From NCBI GenBank assembly GCA_015680685.1, contig MNCI01022307.1, positions 1,242,430 to 1,306,429 of the forward strand: DNA of 64,000 bases, in the 5' to 3' direction. The notes beneath the pieces were generated by a model that saw only the letters and a program-made list of their open reading frames with translations, made no database searches and had not been told where the DNA came from. A program made the translations under genes and the position numbers. Source of the DNA: Gnetum montanum (Eukaryota; Streptophyta; Gnetopsida; Gnetales; Gnetaceae). Below are positions 1 through 10,745 of this stretch, one piece after another. Each line of letters opens with the position of its first letter. Position 1 is the first letter of the stretch.

Positions 1-1020
1 AAGATGTTGGAATGGATGTATCAAAAGTGTGGAGAATTTATCAACAATATTGGAGATAAAGTTTTGACAACCCAAGAAGCAGGAAAAAACATTAGACAAT
101 CGAAAAGAAGGGATAAAGAAAAGAAGAGCTCAATTGCCAATCATACGTATGAATGCAACATATGCCTATACGATCACCCCAAGGGCCAATGCCCAATATT
201 ATTACATTTACATGAACATTGGGGAGGCACGTTACATCCAGAGTTCGTACAGAGATACTGTGTTCGATCACAGTGGCAACAATCCCAGTCGTGGGGGAGA
301 CCACCGCTAGACTAGAGACACCCTTCATATCATCCAAATCCAAATGCTTATCTTGTTGAACATCCTGTTTCTCCAACTGTGCCAACACACTTTATCTCAC
401 CACAGTACCATTCTCCTTAATACTATCAACTGTGCACCTTATACTCCTCCTAACTTTCAACATTCTCATCCTTTCCCTCCTTCCATAGTGCCACCAACTG
501 TTCCTAAGATGCCTGCACCACAGCAACAACCCACGAACATTACTTGTGCTACTACTTCCAACAGTAGTGAGAAACCTCAGCAACATCAAAAGCACCCCTT
601 CTTTAAACATGGCCGTAAGAAGGGACAACACAATTTAGAGGCCACTACATCCTCCAACTTAGCACAAGCCCCACACTGTGGTGCACCCTTACCTTCAAAC
701 CCAACACCTCTAGTAACTTCATCAGGGCCACCAACTAACACTCCAACAACAATACGACCCAATGAACACAATCATGGAAGGCAACATCCCAATCCTTGCA
801 TATCATCTAACGGTCCCAAACATCATAGTGGGTCAACTTGTTATCTAGGAAGTACATCGCGTAAATTTCCCCACTATGCTCATTATAATCAAGTGTGTGA
901 ACCCCGATGGGGTAAGTATGGCCAAGCTCCAATACTTCCAACATGCAAGGATCCTCATCTTCCATTTATTAATCCTTGCCATACTCAACCACTTAGTTAT
1001 GGGGGATACCCCCCATTCTA
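1..1020 (+). pseudogene. gag C-terminal region, element A
   Basis: This is the nucleocapsid end of a retrotransposon Gag, which packages element RNA into cytoplasmic particles. An open stretch at 4-315 holds a CCHC zinc knuckle at about 154-192 (CNICLYDHPKGQC, spacing C-x2-C-x3-H-x4-C). A stop at 313-315 and a frame change follow; a second open stretch at 344-1018 is Pro/Thr/Asn/His-rich, like the low-complexity tail of gag in G and E. The same order of motifs (zinc-knuckle region, then an SWGMP-like motif, then a Pro-rich tail) is seen at 43440-44060 and 56080-56680. The N-terminus lies outside the window. It is broken and not expected to make Gag. Confidence 0.7.
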
Positions 1021-2210
1021 ATAACAAGCAGGATTAATAAATATTTTTCAGTTTTCTTTAATTTTACAACTTTTTGTTTTTTATTTTTTCATTTTTCAAA
1101 TTTTTGTTTTATCTTTTAATCTTTTTTGTGTTTTTGTCTTTTTACGTTTTTATAAGTAATCTCGTCTATGAATAAAACACTCATGTGGATTGTTGGTTGA
1201 GGTGTGTTCTATGTTATTAAGTCTNCTATGGGAGTTATCATGCAACATGGTTGTGCTAAGATCCTTGTAGATCTAATGAAAAATGGGAGTAAGAGTAATC
1301 AAAAGGGCACTAAAAAATCCAATGCTTTTCTAGGGGATCCCACTGGAAAGACATGCACCCATGCCTGAAGGTTGGCGGCTTCTCTGGATTTAGTATTCAA
1401 AAAGAAAAAAAAGAAGAGAAAGAGAAAAGAAAAGAAAAAGAAAAGTACCACAAAAAAGTCACTCCTCCCTTGAATGAAACATCAAGTGATTGTATGCCTT
1501 GTTGTTATGGTACTCTCATAGTTGTTCATCATGGGATGAAACAATGCGATGTCACTGGTCAGAGGAACGGACTTGGTCCTGATCTTGGAACGATGGGGTA
1601 ATGACACCTTAATCATGCTTTACACGTAGGATTCGCTGTGTCCTGGGTCAGTTACCTCATGTCCCAATCTCTATGATCCCTTTCTATAGTTCGTCTCATC
1701 TCACTGTTCGTGTAATTGTAGCTCGTGTCCTGTGTAGCATAGAATTTTCATCGCATTCCGATGATAACTACATGTGTGTGTTTTGTGGAGTTAGTGTGGA
1801 TTACATTTAACCCTTCTAGTGCCCATGGACACTTTAAGTATGGTTACACAAGGGCATTATAGGTTGAAACCTGCTTTGGGGAGGACCCACTTGTGTAATC
1901 TTTTGTAATCTTCACTTATGACATCGCTCACACACACCATTTCTTACCCTCAACATATTTTAAAATGATTTTCTTTCCCTACTATTATCCCTCTGAATTT
2001 TAATGTTCCTATGTACCATTACATAGCCTTTTTCTTCCATCGAAAGTTTTATTGGTAAAATCCACACTGTCATCATTAATTGTGCCTCTGGAAGTAATGA
2101 AATTGCCCTAGAACCCTTGATAATTGCCAATGTCCTCAATGTACAACGTTAATTTCAAGAAAATCCTTTAGAAATTTGGTATTTTTTGTGGTCTCATGTC
2201 ACAAGGACCG
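1021..2210 (+). other. T-rich spacer of element A between gag and the internal promoter
   Basis: I see no gene here. The stretch starts with a poly-T/TTTTTGTTTT-rich segment at 1045-1145, as in element G at 45005-45130. A purine-rich GAAAA low-complexity run lies at 1395-1446. The segment around 1336-1375 matches the reverse complement of 42424-42460 in D1. The CTGCTTTGGGGAGGACCCAC motif near 1870 recurs at 46139 and, reversed, near 10270 and 41970. These matches show a conserved untranslated module upstream of the aORF promoter in all family members. One N is at 1225. Confidence 0.6.
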
Positions 2211-2220
2211 TGATAATGTA

Positions 2221-2300
2221 TACGCGATATCGCGTCCGACGTGATATTGCGTACGTGATGTATCGTATGCGATATCGCATTATTGCAACCTATAAATAGG
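2221..2300 (+). promoter_or_regulatory. Internal promoter of element A: GCGATATCGC array plus TATA box
   Basis: The palindrome GCGATATCGC occurs exactly at 2224-2233 and 2269-2278, with variants such as GTGATATTGC between. A TATA box (CCTATAAATAGG) follows at 2289-2300. The arrangement of array then TATA is the same as in this element's own 3' LTR (array 29886-29950, TATA 29966-29976). It lies about 450 bp upstream of the aORF start, so it probably drives that gene separately from the LTR. Promoter activity is inferred. Confidence 0.65.
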
Positions 2301-2470
2301 TAGCCCCCCACAACACTTAGCATCATTTTTGCCATTCACATGGGGGAGTTTTTGAATTTTTTCTCTACGACTTGCAATTGAGCAATCCTTGCTTTTATAC
2401 TCATATCTTGCTTGCTGGTGCTCCAATTTTCATTCCGTTTGAACCTGCTTCAACCCAGAGTGTTCAGCTT

Positions 2471-2487
2471 AGTCATGGGGGAGGGAC
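2471..2487 (+). promoter_or_regulatory. Internal PPT-like motif, element A
   Basis: AGTCATGGGGGAGGGA lies between the internal TATA box and the aORF. It is almost the same as the true polypurine tract next to the family's 3' LTRs (AGTCATGGGGGTA). Element G has AGTCATGGGGGTATAGGG at the equivalent place (46333-46350) and C a weaker version near 9744-9763 on the minus strand. It may be an internal (central) plus-strand priming site or a relic of how the internal promoter arose. Confidence 0.4.
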
Positions 2488-2744
2488 ACTTGCCAAAAAG
2501 TGCCTAACATTTTTTAAATTTATCATCACCCAAAAGACATCATCTAGGGTAATTAACTTTAACACTTAGAATAATGGTGCCTAAAAATCGTTTAATCCCT
2601 AAACCACCTAAGTCACATGACTCATCATTACAGTTTTTGGGCAAGATCACATGTGATAACATAAGATCATTAATTAAGGCAAGCAGTAAGGTATAACTCA
2701 ATTTCAAAAATAACCTTACTAACGCTTGGCCCATGTGATTGCAG

Positions 2745-5501
2745 ATGGCCTCGAAACGTGGACAACAGGAAGGTCCTACCCAAGGTGGAAGCAAATAATC
2801 TTGGAGAGGTGGAACACAAAGACCTGCTAGAAAACATGCAGAACAGGAGGAGCAATCATTTAGCATTCATCAAGATGAACCTCCTATCAGACAGCCTAGG
2901 TAGGCAGAAGGAGGAGCTGCTGCAGCGCCTGAACAGGGACACAACTCATGTTGCCCCAAGATTGTGTTCAGGCTATCCACAAGAAGTCCACATTCACTGC
3001 AGTGATTGTGGAATTAAACTTTGAATTATTTGTAGAGTTTGCTCTTGAGGCCGTTAGGGATCACCTCAAAGGGTCTCCCTTATGGCCTATCCTCTTTGAA
3101 AGTAGTGCCTGGTACCTAGGAGAGACGTACCAATTTTGGCACAATAAGGAACAAGGCACCACTATTAATATTTGTGGTGTGATAGTTGACTTCTCTACGT
3201 AGGCCATTTCAAAAGTGTTAAACCTTCTGAATATAGGGCCTAAGGTTGCTCGGTTATCCACCCATTCAAACCTCGATGTTCGAAAGGATTGGTTGGAGAA
3301 GGCTTATGGCAGAGATAAAGCATTTGGTGAGTTGACGAAGGAAGAGAGGGTTTACTTCAAAATTGGAACATATCACCTCTTCCCCATAAAGGTCTTGAAA
3401 TGAATATCAATGTATGTGGCCAGAGGATGTGTAGTGTTGATGGAAAAGGTTAACACTAACCTACCCCATCTATATTTGACGGAGATCCTAAGGTGGTTCG
3501 AAGAATGAAAGATAGGGAAGATGATGCTGCCTTTCCCTTGTCTTATCAAAAAGCTTTACTGACATGTTGGTATTCGAGGATACACCAATGATGTCCTTTG
3601 AAAAGCCCAAACTGCTTCATATGCTAAATTGCTAAAGGCGCCAGCTCCAAGGAAAAGCACTGGCGAAGAGTTGGGACTAGAACAAGAAGAAGAACAGATG
3701 GCCGGACCATCTGCAACTCAACTTGTAGGACCAAGCCAACCTCTAGCCACGAGTCCTAGCCAACAACAAGAAGTAGGGCCTAGCATAGGCCAGGATCAGC
3801 CGCCACCGCCGCAAGACTACAGACCGTCGATGAGCCATCTTAGGGCCATTGTTGAGACGGTCAATTGGGGAAGTCGTGATGACGCAAACCTCTTCCACGT
3901 CATCGATGATGCCATTCAGCCTACGGTTTCGTTGGATTGCACAAAGGGGGAAGTATCCATTCAAATAGGAGGAGAGGAAAGTAGATGGTCACAACTGATC
4001 TCAAGAAACGCGACATCTTTCCAAGTGTAGTTAGAGACTAGTGAAGGGGCCACCGTGGTGGTCATGTAACACTAGAATGCCGTGGGAGCTGCAGAATTGG
4101 TCGTAGACCACATCAAAGAATCCTTCAACGTATCTATTGTGCCAATGGTAGATCTCTTAGGAGCACAAGATGCTCAAACTTTGGCTGGAACCTTAATGAC
4201 TCCTACAGAACATGAGGATGTGATTGATCGATTACTTCAAATAGGGCAAGTAATGATGTCCTTGTTCGACATCCCTTAGGATGTTATAGTAATTCAATTA
4301 GACCTCATTTCCACAAAGGGGAAGCTGAAGCTAAAGTGTAGAAATTGCAAGAGTAGCTCGTGGCCTTACAAGTAGCAAAGCAGGACCCTCTGCAATTTGT
4401 TCCTGTAGGCCAGCTAGATAACTTTAGAACTGAGCAGCTAACCAAGTTAATCGCAGAGAATAAAATGGTGGTTGATGAAAAGGAGAAGGCTATTTGGGAT
4501 GCCTCTACAGCACAGGCGTAAACTCATGCACATCTTAAGGCACTCAAGGCCTTACAAGAAGAAAACAAGCAGCTGGTTGCAGACAACCTTCGGTTGACCA
4601 TTGTAGAAAAGTAAAAGAATGTTCTCGATGAACACTTTCATCAATTATGAGAACAATTCATCCAAGTCAACCAAGATGTAAGCCATTTAGCCAAAGAAAA
4701 TTGAACCCTCTCAATGGAGGAGGTACGTGCCATTTGTCAAAATCAGCGATTGAGATAAGCACGTGGCAAAATGAGGCTAAACGACATGAGAAGCTGAAGG
4801 AGCATTTCCGCGATCAGGTGAGGATGTATAAACAGGTCCTTGAAAAGGAGATCCATATGGCCAAGGCCCAAATAAACACTATTAGTGCTCAACACAGTGA
4901 CTGGTGGGCCATATTGGACACCTATGCCTTTGTCCACCAAGCGGAAGTTAAGAACCAGGACCTATAGATTCAGGATTTGACAAAGTACATGGAGTTGGAA
5001 AATCTAAGATATGCCAACCTTTCCATGTTAACAGTAAGGCACTTGAGGTCAGAGCTTGAGTAGCATGTAGCAACCACCCACATAAAATATGAAGCAGAAT
5101 TTGCAGAATGCAAGAAGCTGTTGGAAAAACTGGAGGTTGCAAATTCTGAACTTGAGGTGGTGAAAGCCAACTACCAAGGACAGAAAGATGTCGCAATAGA
5201 CTTGGCTCGATGGCTAGCAGACTTTCATGAGTACAAGGATAAAGCCAGAGCCTATGAGGAGGAATGATGGGTGTTCGTAGCTTGGTACGTCAAGGCCAAC
5301 CAAATGTTTTCGAAACTACCCTATTTGTGGGAAGTGCTGACTCCGTCAAACGTTGGAACATTAGCATGGACGACACAAGATCCTCGGACTGAAGAGGAGA
5401 AGCTCCAAGCCATACTTCAACGCCAACAAGCCTCAAAGCCTGAAGCACAAGACAAAGGGAAGGCGCCAATGGAGGAGCCATTGCCACCAGGAACTACATG
5501 A
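2745..5501 (+). pseudogene. aORF of element A: coiled-coil extra protein in the env-like position
   Basis: This is the third gene of the element, downstream of where pol would be. The start is the ATG at 2745 directly after a splice-acceptor-like GCAG, an arrangement repeated in C, D1 and G. The N-terminal third (about 3010-3400) has WYLGETYQFWHNK followed by an AISKVLNL helix, resembling the plant transposon-associated domain I recall as Transposase_32 (PF20167). After a Pro/Gln linker (3640-3830) comes a long charged coiled-coil (4310-5270), then a short tail ending PPGTT and TGA at 5499. Several in-frame stops and shifts break it. The same protein reads across C at 6695-9549 and D1 at 38362-41216. 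Its role is unknown; the position matches the env-like ORF of Athila elements, but I see no transmembrane segment. Confidence 0.7.
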
Positions 5502-5531
5502 GTTCCAAATTTTTGTAGTTGTAGCATATTC

Positions 5532-5536
5532 TGTGT
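5532..5536. repeat. Target-site duplication TGTGT, left copy (element C)
   Basis: TGTGT directly precedes the terminal TGATGAG of the 5537 LTR. The same five bases directly follow the end of the partner LTR at 29728. Ty3/gypsy integrases make 5-bp duplications, so this fixes both ends of one insertion event. Confidence 0.85.
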
Positions 5537-6446
5537 TGATGAGTAGCTAGGTACCCCTACGCCCAACAATACGAATCACGGGCGTTCACACACGACTCAG
5601 TCAAAATTTGTAGACTGTAAGCACTTAACAGACACCAGACTCTAACCAAACCTTGGGTTGGAACGGTCGTTGTCCTCCTAATCTCACTTGTGAGGTTCTG
5701 TTTACAATGGTTAAGTGAGACTAAGGCTAATGATTTTTGTAGCTTTTTACTTATCTTTTGGTGGCTAATTAAGGTATGAAAAGTAAGGAATAAACTATTA
5801 TCTAATCTCTAGTTATCCTAGCTTGTATTTTAACTATTCCTAGCATAAGTATCCGATCCCATCTTCTGAGCACGTTCTGAGCATCTCCTAACACTTCTAG
5901 GTTACCAGACGTTAAGCATCATTGGGTTTACCAAGTGTTTGATTTACGTTCGAGATGGTCGTACTTATGGCCTTTACGAACTACGAATGAGCGATAGCGA
6001 TTAAAATAATAATAACAGAAACATAAGTAATTAGCAAGTAATTAATAGAGCATAAACATATTAAACTACTGAATGCATAAAATAACTAAGTCCAAATGCT
6101 GCAAGGAATGCTTGAATAGTTTGTCTTTATTGCTATCATGCCAATGGGCTCAGATACATCAACACTCGAATAAAGAGTCGATCACTTTTCTTACACTTGT
6201 TGCGGGCACTTGGAAAATATTCTATCTTCTGCGGGAACAAACTGCAAAAGCTTCTTTACAACTAATTGAAAGGTACCTAAATGAGGCGGAAGGCCCTCTT
6301 ATTTATAGGCCGAAATAGGCTTCGTGTAAATGGGGCCACATTGATGCATGGAAGGCTATGTCGATGGGCCCGTGTCGACGTGGCTGCGTATACGTGGCCC
6401 CGTATACGCAGCCTAGTTGATGCATCGACTCAAAGACACTTCATCA
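5537..6446 (-). repeat. 3' LTR of element C
   Basis: On the minus strand it begins TGATGAAGTG after the PPT and ends CTCATCA at 5537. The minus-strand TATA box (CCTATAAATAAGAGG) is at 6295-6309. Upstream of it, at about 6325-6440, are GTATACG (6388-6394 and 6403-6409) and GTCGAC palindromes. The partner LTR is 28815-29728. Confidence 0.88.
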
Positions 6447-6459
6447 TACCCCCATGACT
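6447..6459 (-). promoter_or_regulatory. Polypurine tract of element C
   Basis: The minus strand reads AGTCATGGGGGTA directly before the 3' LTR start TGATG. PPTs prime plus-strand DNA synthesis in reverse transcription. The same tract precedes the 3' LTRs of A, D1 and G. Confidence 0.85.
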
Positions 6460-6694
6460 GAGTAAAATCTCATCCTCAAGTTACTCAACAATTTGGAAGG
6501 TATGGATTCTTATTTACAACACACATAACTAAACACAAACATGACACACACACACAACATGAATTTGACCAAGTGCCCAAGTTACAGAGGAGGACAAATT
6601 ACAAAAACTGGTGGTGTTCAGAGATAAAATTGAACACCTCGCTAGTCCTGGAGCCTCTACTGTGTAGGATGATGCACAAAATTGCTGGAGAAGA
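6460..6694 (-). other. Element C 3' untranslated segment between aORF and PPT
   Basis: I see no gene in this 235-bp stretch. Minus-strand sequence with CCATACCTTCC followed by CTTGAGGATGAG is conserved at the same place in A (29800-29850), D1 and G. Confidence 0.6.
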
Positions 6695-9549
6695 TCACAC
6701 CGTCCCTGGGGGTGGTGGTTCTGACGGACCTTCTCTAGCCTCTGGCCCATGGATTGGTGGCAGTGCGAATGACGATTGCCCTGCGGCAGCTGTAACTTTT
6801 GAAGGTAGCTAGAAAGCCTCCAAGAGAGCCCTCATCTTTTCTTCTTTGCTTCTGGGGTCGTTCATAGTCTAAGCAGCTTCTTAAATGTGTGCTGGAACTG
6901 GAACTTCCCAAGGACATGGTAGTGCCAGGAAGAGTTCTTTTAGGTTGACAAACTAGGCTGCAAACTGCTTACGTTTGATGTCGAATGCTCGGATTGATGC
7001 CTACAGCTGCTGGTAGTCGTTCATTCTACAGGCCAGGTCCTCTACGACTATACGTTCTCCTTCAAAGCTTGTGCGAAGGACCTCAAGTTCTACGCTGGCC
7101 ATTTCCAGCTTCTGTTTTATTGCCTTATGTGCCTAGAACTCACCCTTGTATAGGGAATATGAGGTGGCCACTTGCTTTTCTAACTTTGAACACAGTCTCC
7201 CAGCTGTGAGCATAGCCATGTTTGCATATCGGAGGTTGGCAAGCTCCATGTATTCTATCATCTCCTCAATCTGTAGCTCCTTTAGGCAGATTTTAGCTTT
7301 ATTGTAGTCGTTCAACCCATCGAAGATAGGTTGTCATGCATTGCCTCCCTCTCGGAGCTGCTGGAGTGCTTGGTTCATCTTAGCCTTTGCGACTTGAATA
7401 TGCTTTTCGTTCACTTCCTTCTGCAATCCCACTTGGTCCCTGTAATGATTTTTGACTTTTTCAAATTTTAGGGCCTTATTTTTCCAATTGGCAATTTCAA
7501 TTGCAGACTTTTGTCGCAATGCCCTAACCTCCTCCATTGATAGATTTCGATTTTCAGTAGCCAACCTCCTTATGTCAGCATTCACCCTGGCTAGCTTCTC
7601 CTGCTGTTGGTGGATGAAATTTTTCATATGTTCATTCTTTGGACAAACATTGCGCAGGCGATGAACCTCCGCAGTCAGCCACAGGTTCTCCTGGTGAACC
7701 TCTACCAAGTCCTTCTCAAGCGATATGCCTGAGTGTCTACGAAGGACTTGTCGAAGATCGCCATCTCTCGCACATCCTCAATGACTTGAAGTTTAAGTTG
7801 AAGCTATTGAAAAGCTTCATCTTTGGTGATTTTGTGGTTGAGAATGGCTGGATCGGCAGGCTTAGCTCTTAATTGGGCTGCCTTTGTTGTCAAGAACTGA
7901 TAAGCAACTTGAGTAGCTTTAAGTTGCCCTTCCAAAACAAGGCTCTTTCCCCTTGCTGAGAGCAGCTCTGACTAAGTTGCAGTAATGTTGTCTGGAAGGT
8001 CGAAGACATCTAGAAGCGGTTGCCCGGTTCTCACTAATCAGTCCAACAACTCTTCGTGTTGGGCTACATCAATCTTGCTATGCGAAGTTTTGGCAGACAC
8101 CTGTACATCTTGTAATGCATGAATGTTCAGCACAGGTGTTGCTGGTGCATTGAGAGCCATAGCAATTGTGTCAGCAGCCACTTTGGCTGCAACTTCCTAT
8201 CCTTAGTGCTACATCACTAGGACCATCGCCCCTTCACCATCTTCCAAATGTACTGAGAAGGTAGCAGCATTTCCTAAAATTTCAGGGAATAGCTGCTGGG
8301 TTGACACTGTCACTTCTCAGATGCTCGAATTTGTTTTGGTTGGCACCTATGCTTGGGTAGCGAAAAATATCGGCCTTGTCCTTTCAAGAAAGCTAACTGA
8401 TTAAGCCACTTGCTCCAAGTGGCTCATGGTAGGGTGATAGACCAAAGGGTCTTCTCCTCCACCCATCCTGTTGGATTGCTCTTGCTGGCTCAAGAGCGCT
8501 TCCCAGATCTCGCGGATGTATTCTGCCATGATTTGTGAGCCTGGCTATGTTGTTCGTGTAGGTGGTGGAGGTGGTTGCTACTCCTCCTCTGTCTGTGTGG
8601 CGGTAGGAGTTTTATCTTTCATCATTTCTTGCCATGAGGCAATTAGGGTGCATCGAATTACATCATTGGAGTACCATGCTATCCCTGCCCATTTGCACAA
8701 CTTTTGGATTAGGTAGGGAAAGGGGAGAGCTCGTCTTCCACGTTCATTCTTAGCGAACCTCTTTTCAATCTCCAAAAATAGCAGCTATGGAAGACTCATT
8801 GGGAATGTCCCACTCAAGGTGGCACATGCACGAGCGGAGAAGGCTATGATTTTATTGGGTCTTACCGTTGGGTTCAGGTGGTAAGACGCGATCTTTGAAT
8901 ACACTCTCTCCACCATGGTTAGAGAGTCGAATTCCTTGCGCTCTACCCCATAGCACCATTTGGTCCATTGTGCCTTTACCTTTGGATTGACCTACTTTAA
9001 AATTTCCACCACATCTGCCCCGATCTTGGGGAACCCCAAAGCTTGCACTATCGGCTTCGAAGAGTAAGAGACATAAATGTCTTTGATTCTTACTCTAGAT
9101 CCTGGTTACCGATTTGTCCAGAACAGATAAGTTTCTCCTAAGTACCATTCACCACTGGTTGTGATGATTGGTCACATCGAAGAGTGCTACAGTTGAAGCC
9201 TCACTTCTTCTGGCGCGTTCTTGAGGAATGGTCCAAAATTTAGCTCTTGGAGGACCATCCATTGCACCTTGCGTGGCATGATAGCATCAAGGCAGGCTTG
9301 GGTCAGGATGACCTCAAGCTATGGTGCTATCCTAGGAGTCTCATCTCCTTGTGATTGCTCACCGGGAATCTCCTCTTTGGGAATCTGATGGACAAATTCC
9401 ACGTCAGGTCCTTCGTGGAGGGGTCCAGTTGCATGAGAACCCTCCGCATGCTTTGGCGATTGCACTCCTCATCTGCTTCCCATGCGTGGGTGCTTGTCCC
9501 TTGGTTGTGATGGTCCTTCGCCCCTTGGGTGCCTTGATTTGGGTGCCAT
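6695..9549 (-). pseudogene. aORF of element C: ~950-codon coiled-coil protein
   Basis: The ATG at 9549 follows a minus-strand GCAG, and one reading frame can be followed to a TGA at 6697-6695 (2855 bp). Order from the N-terminus: basic/Pro start (MAPKSRHPRG); a globular part with SGEWYLGETYLFW at about 9120-9165; a second conserved block LPFPYLIQKLCKWAGIAW at about 8680-8735; acidic linker; long coiled-coil about 7980-6980 with ENLWLTAEVHRL and EEMIEYMELANLRYANMAML; C-terminal tail PPPPGTV. About ten in-frame stops break it, several where relatives have Trp or Gln. D1's copy has the same total length, so the full-length protein is about 950 residues. I infer a family-specific accessory protein expressed from the internal promoter; its function is unknown. 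Confidence 0.75.
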
Positions 9550-9914
9550 CTGCAATTAAACATAACTGCCCGTTAGACTGTACTTAAGTAGCTTAAGATG
9601 GTTCGTATACACCTTCTCAGTTTGACCAAGTTATGTTGTTGGCACAGGCACACCTTTAAGTCTTCCAGAGTGTTAATTTATGGGTTAGAGCCAAAATTTT
9701 TGTAATTAACTAGTTACTTTAATTAATTAATTAATTACACATAGGAATCACCCCCCACAACTGAGAGCATACCTCTAGTTGCTTAAAAGGGTAAGGATTT
9801 GTTGATGTGGACATGCGATGGAATGTAGGTGCCGTGGGAAGGGTTAGGTAGAAAAATGGCAAAATCTTCCCTCAATTTGGATTCCAAATGATGAAAAATG
9901 TGAAGCACAGTGAC
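9550..9914 (-). other. 5' leader/intron of the element C aORF
   Basis: No coding sense is visible. The 3' end reads as a splice acceptor (GCAG) directly against the ATG. A minus-strand TTGTGGGGGGTGATTCC tract at about 9745-9761 sits where A and G have their internal PPT-like motif. An AATTA simple repeat is at 9718-9736. Confidence 0.5.
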
Positions 9915-10020
9915 CCTATATATAGGGATTAGGCGCTGCGTCGACAGGGCCGTGTATACGTAGTGGCTGCGTATATGGAGCCTCGTATATGCAGGGGTGT
10001 TTACCTGTTGACTAGCATCG
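9915..10020 (-). promoter_or_regulatory. Internal promoter of element C: GTATACG/GTCGAC array plus TATA box
   Basis: The minus-strand TATA box CTATATATAG is at 9915-9924. Just upstream (9930-10020) lie GTCGAC (9941-9946), GTATACG (9954-9960) and GTATATG-type repeats. The same repeats stand before the TATA boxes of both C LTRs (6325-6440 and 29600-29715). It points toward the aORF. Confidence 0.65.
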
Positions 10021-10745
10021 ACCAACCCAGAAAAAGCCCAAAACGATGAATTTGGAATGCCAAATTGGGGCGGTTGAAGCCCGTGAGAGGCCCGATCATG
10101 GTTGAGGACAAGAAGAGGGAAATTGAGGCCCGAAAAAGAGTCAAAAATAGGAGAATGGGACTCATAAAGAACTCCACGGGGAATAAGTCGAGCGATGGGG
10201 CTCGAAAACTAATCAACCACGAGAGCTAAAGGGTGGGAGGCTTAACAAGTGAGACCAAGGAGATGCAGGTGGGTCCTCCCCATAGTAGGCCATAGCTGTA
10301 GTAGCCCCTGCATATCCCTAACACCGAGGTTCGTGGGCCCTAAGGCCAAGAAATGGTTCGTGCTAGTTAAGACTCCTACCTAAGAGATCCCGTCAAGGCA
10401 TGGGAAGTGCAAGGAAATCACGATGAACCTTCACAACATAGGATCGACAGTGAGGTGAGTTACGGAGAGAACTGGGTGAAGAGAGAGAGACGAGAAAATG
10501 GAATTCCGATCGTCAGTCACATGAAACCCCATGTGTAGTTGTGGTTAAGTGACTCGGTAGAACTGTTCCTGAGTTCAAACCCAAAACCATTCGCATTCAG
10601 TGACATCGCAGCAATAGACGAAGCCTTGACCATCCCCTAAGGTAGCGAGAATGACCCCACAAAGAACCACCACTCCATAAACGTGAGAGGAAGGAAGTGA
10701 GATGGGACGAAGTTAGAGGGGGCCAAGGAAAGTTATTTAAATTGA
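10021..10745 (-). other. Element C spacer upstream of internal promoter
   Basis: No gene is supported. The GTGGGTCCTCCCCATAG motif at 10268-10284 is the family spacer module (also at 41971-41987 and, on the other strand, near 1880 and 46150). The stretch 10590-10745 aligns with D1 42300-42440. Homology to C ends at about 10745, where it meets gag-like sequence of B. Confidence 0.55.

Noticed and set aside
344-1021. Independent Pro-rich host gene
   Set aside because: It aligns in position and composition with the gag tails of G and E, so it is retrotransposon sequence.
2221-2290. CRISPR-like array
   Set aside because: Repeats are short palindromes without equal spacers, in a plant genome; they are promoter arrays.
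2210-2540. Solo LTR in element A
   Set aside because: Array and TATA resemble the LTR, but no TGATG start, CATCA end or LTR downstream part is present, and the same block occurs in C and D1 at the same place.
2745-5501. Envelope glycoprotein gene
   Set aside because: It occupies the env-like position, but no signal peptide or transmembrane segment can be seen; coiled-coil and globular domains only.
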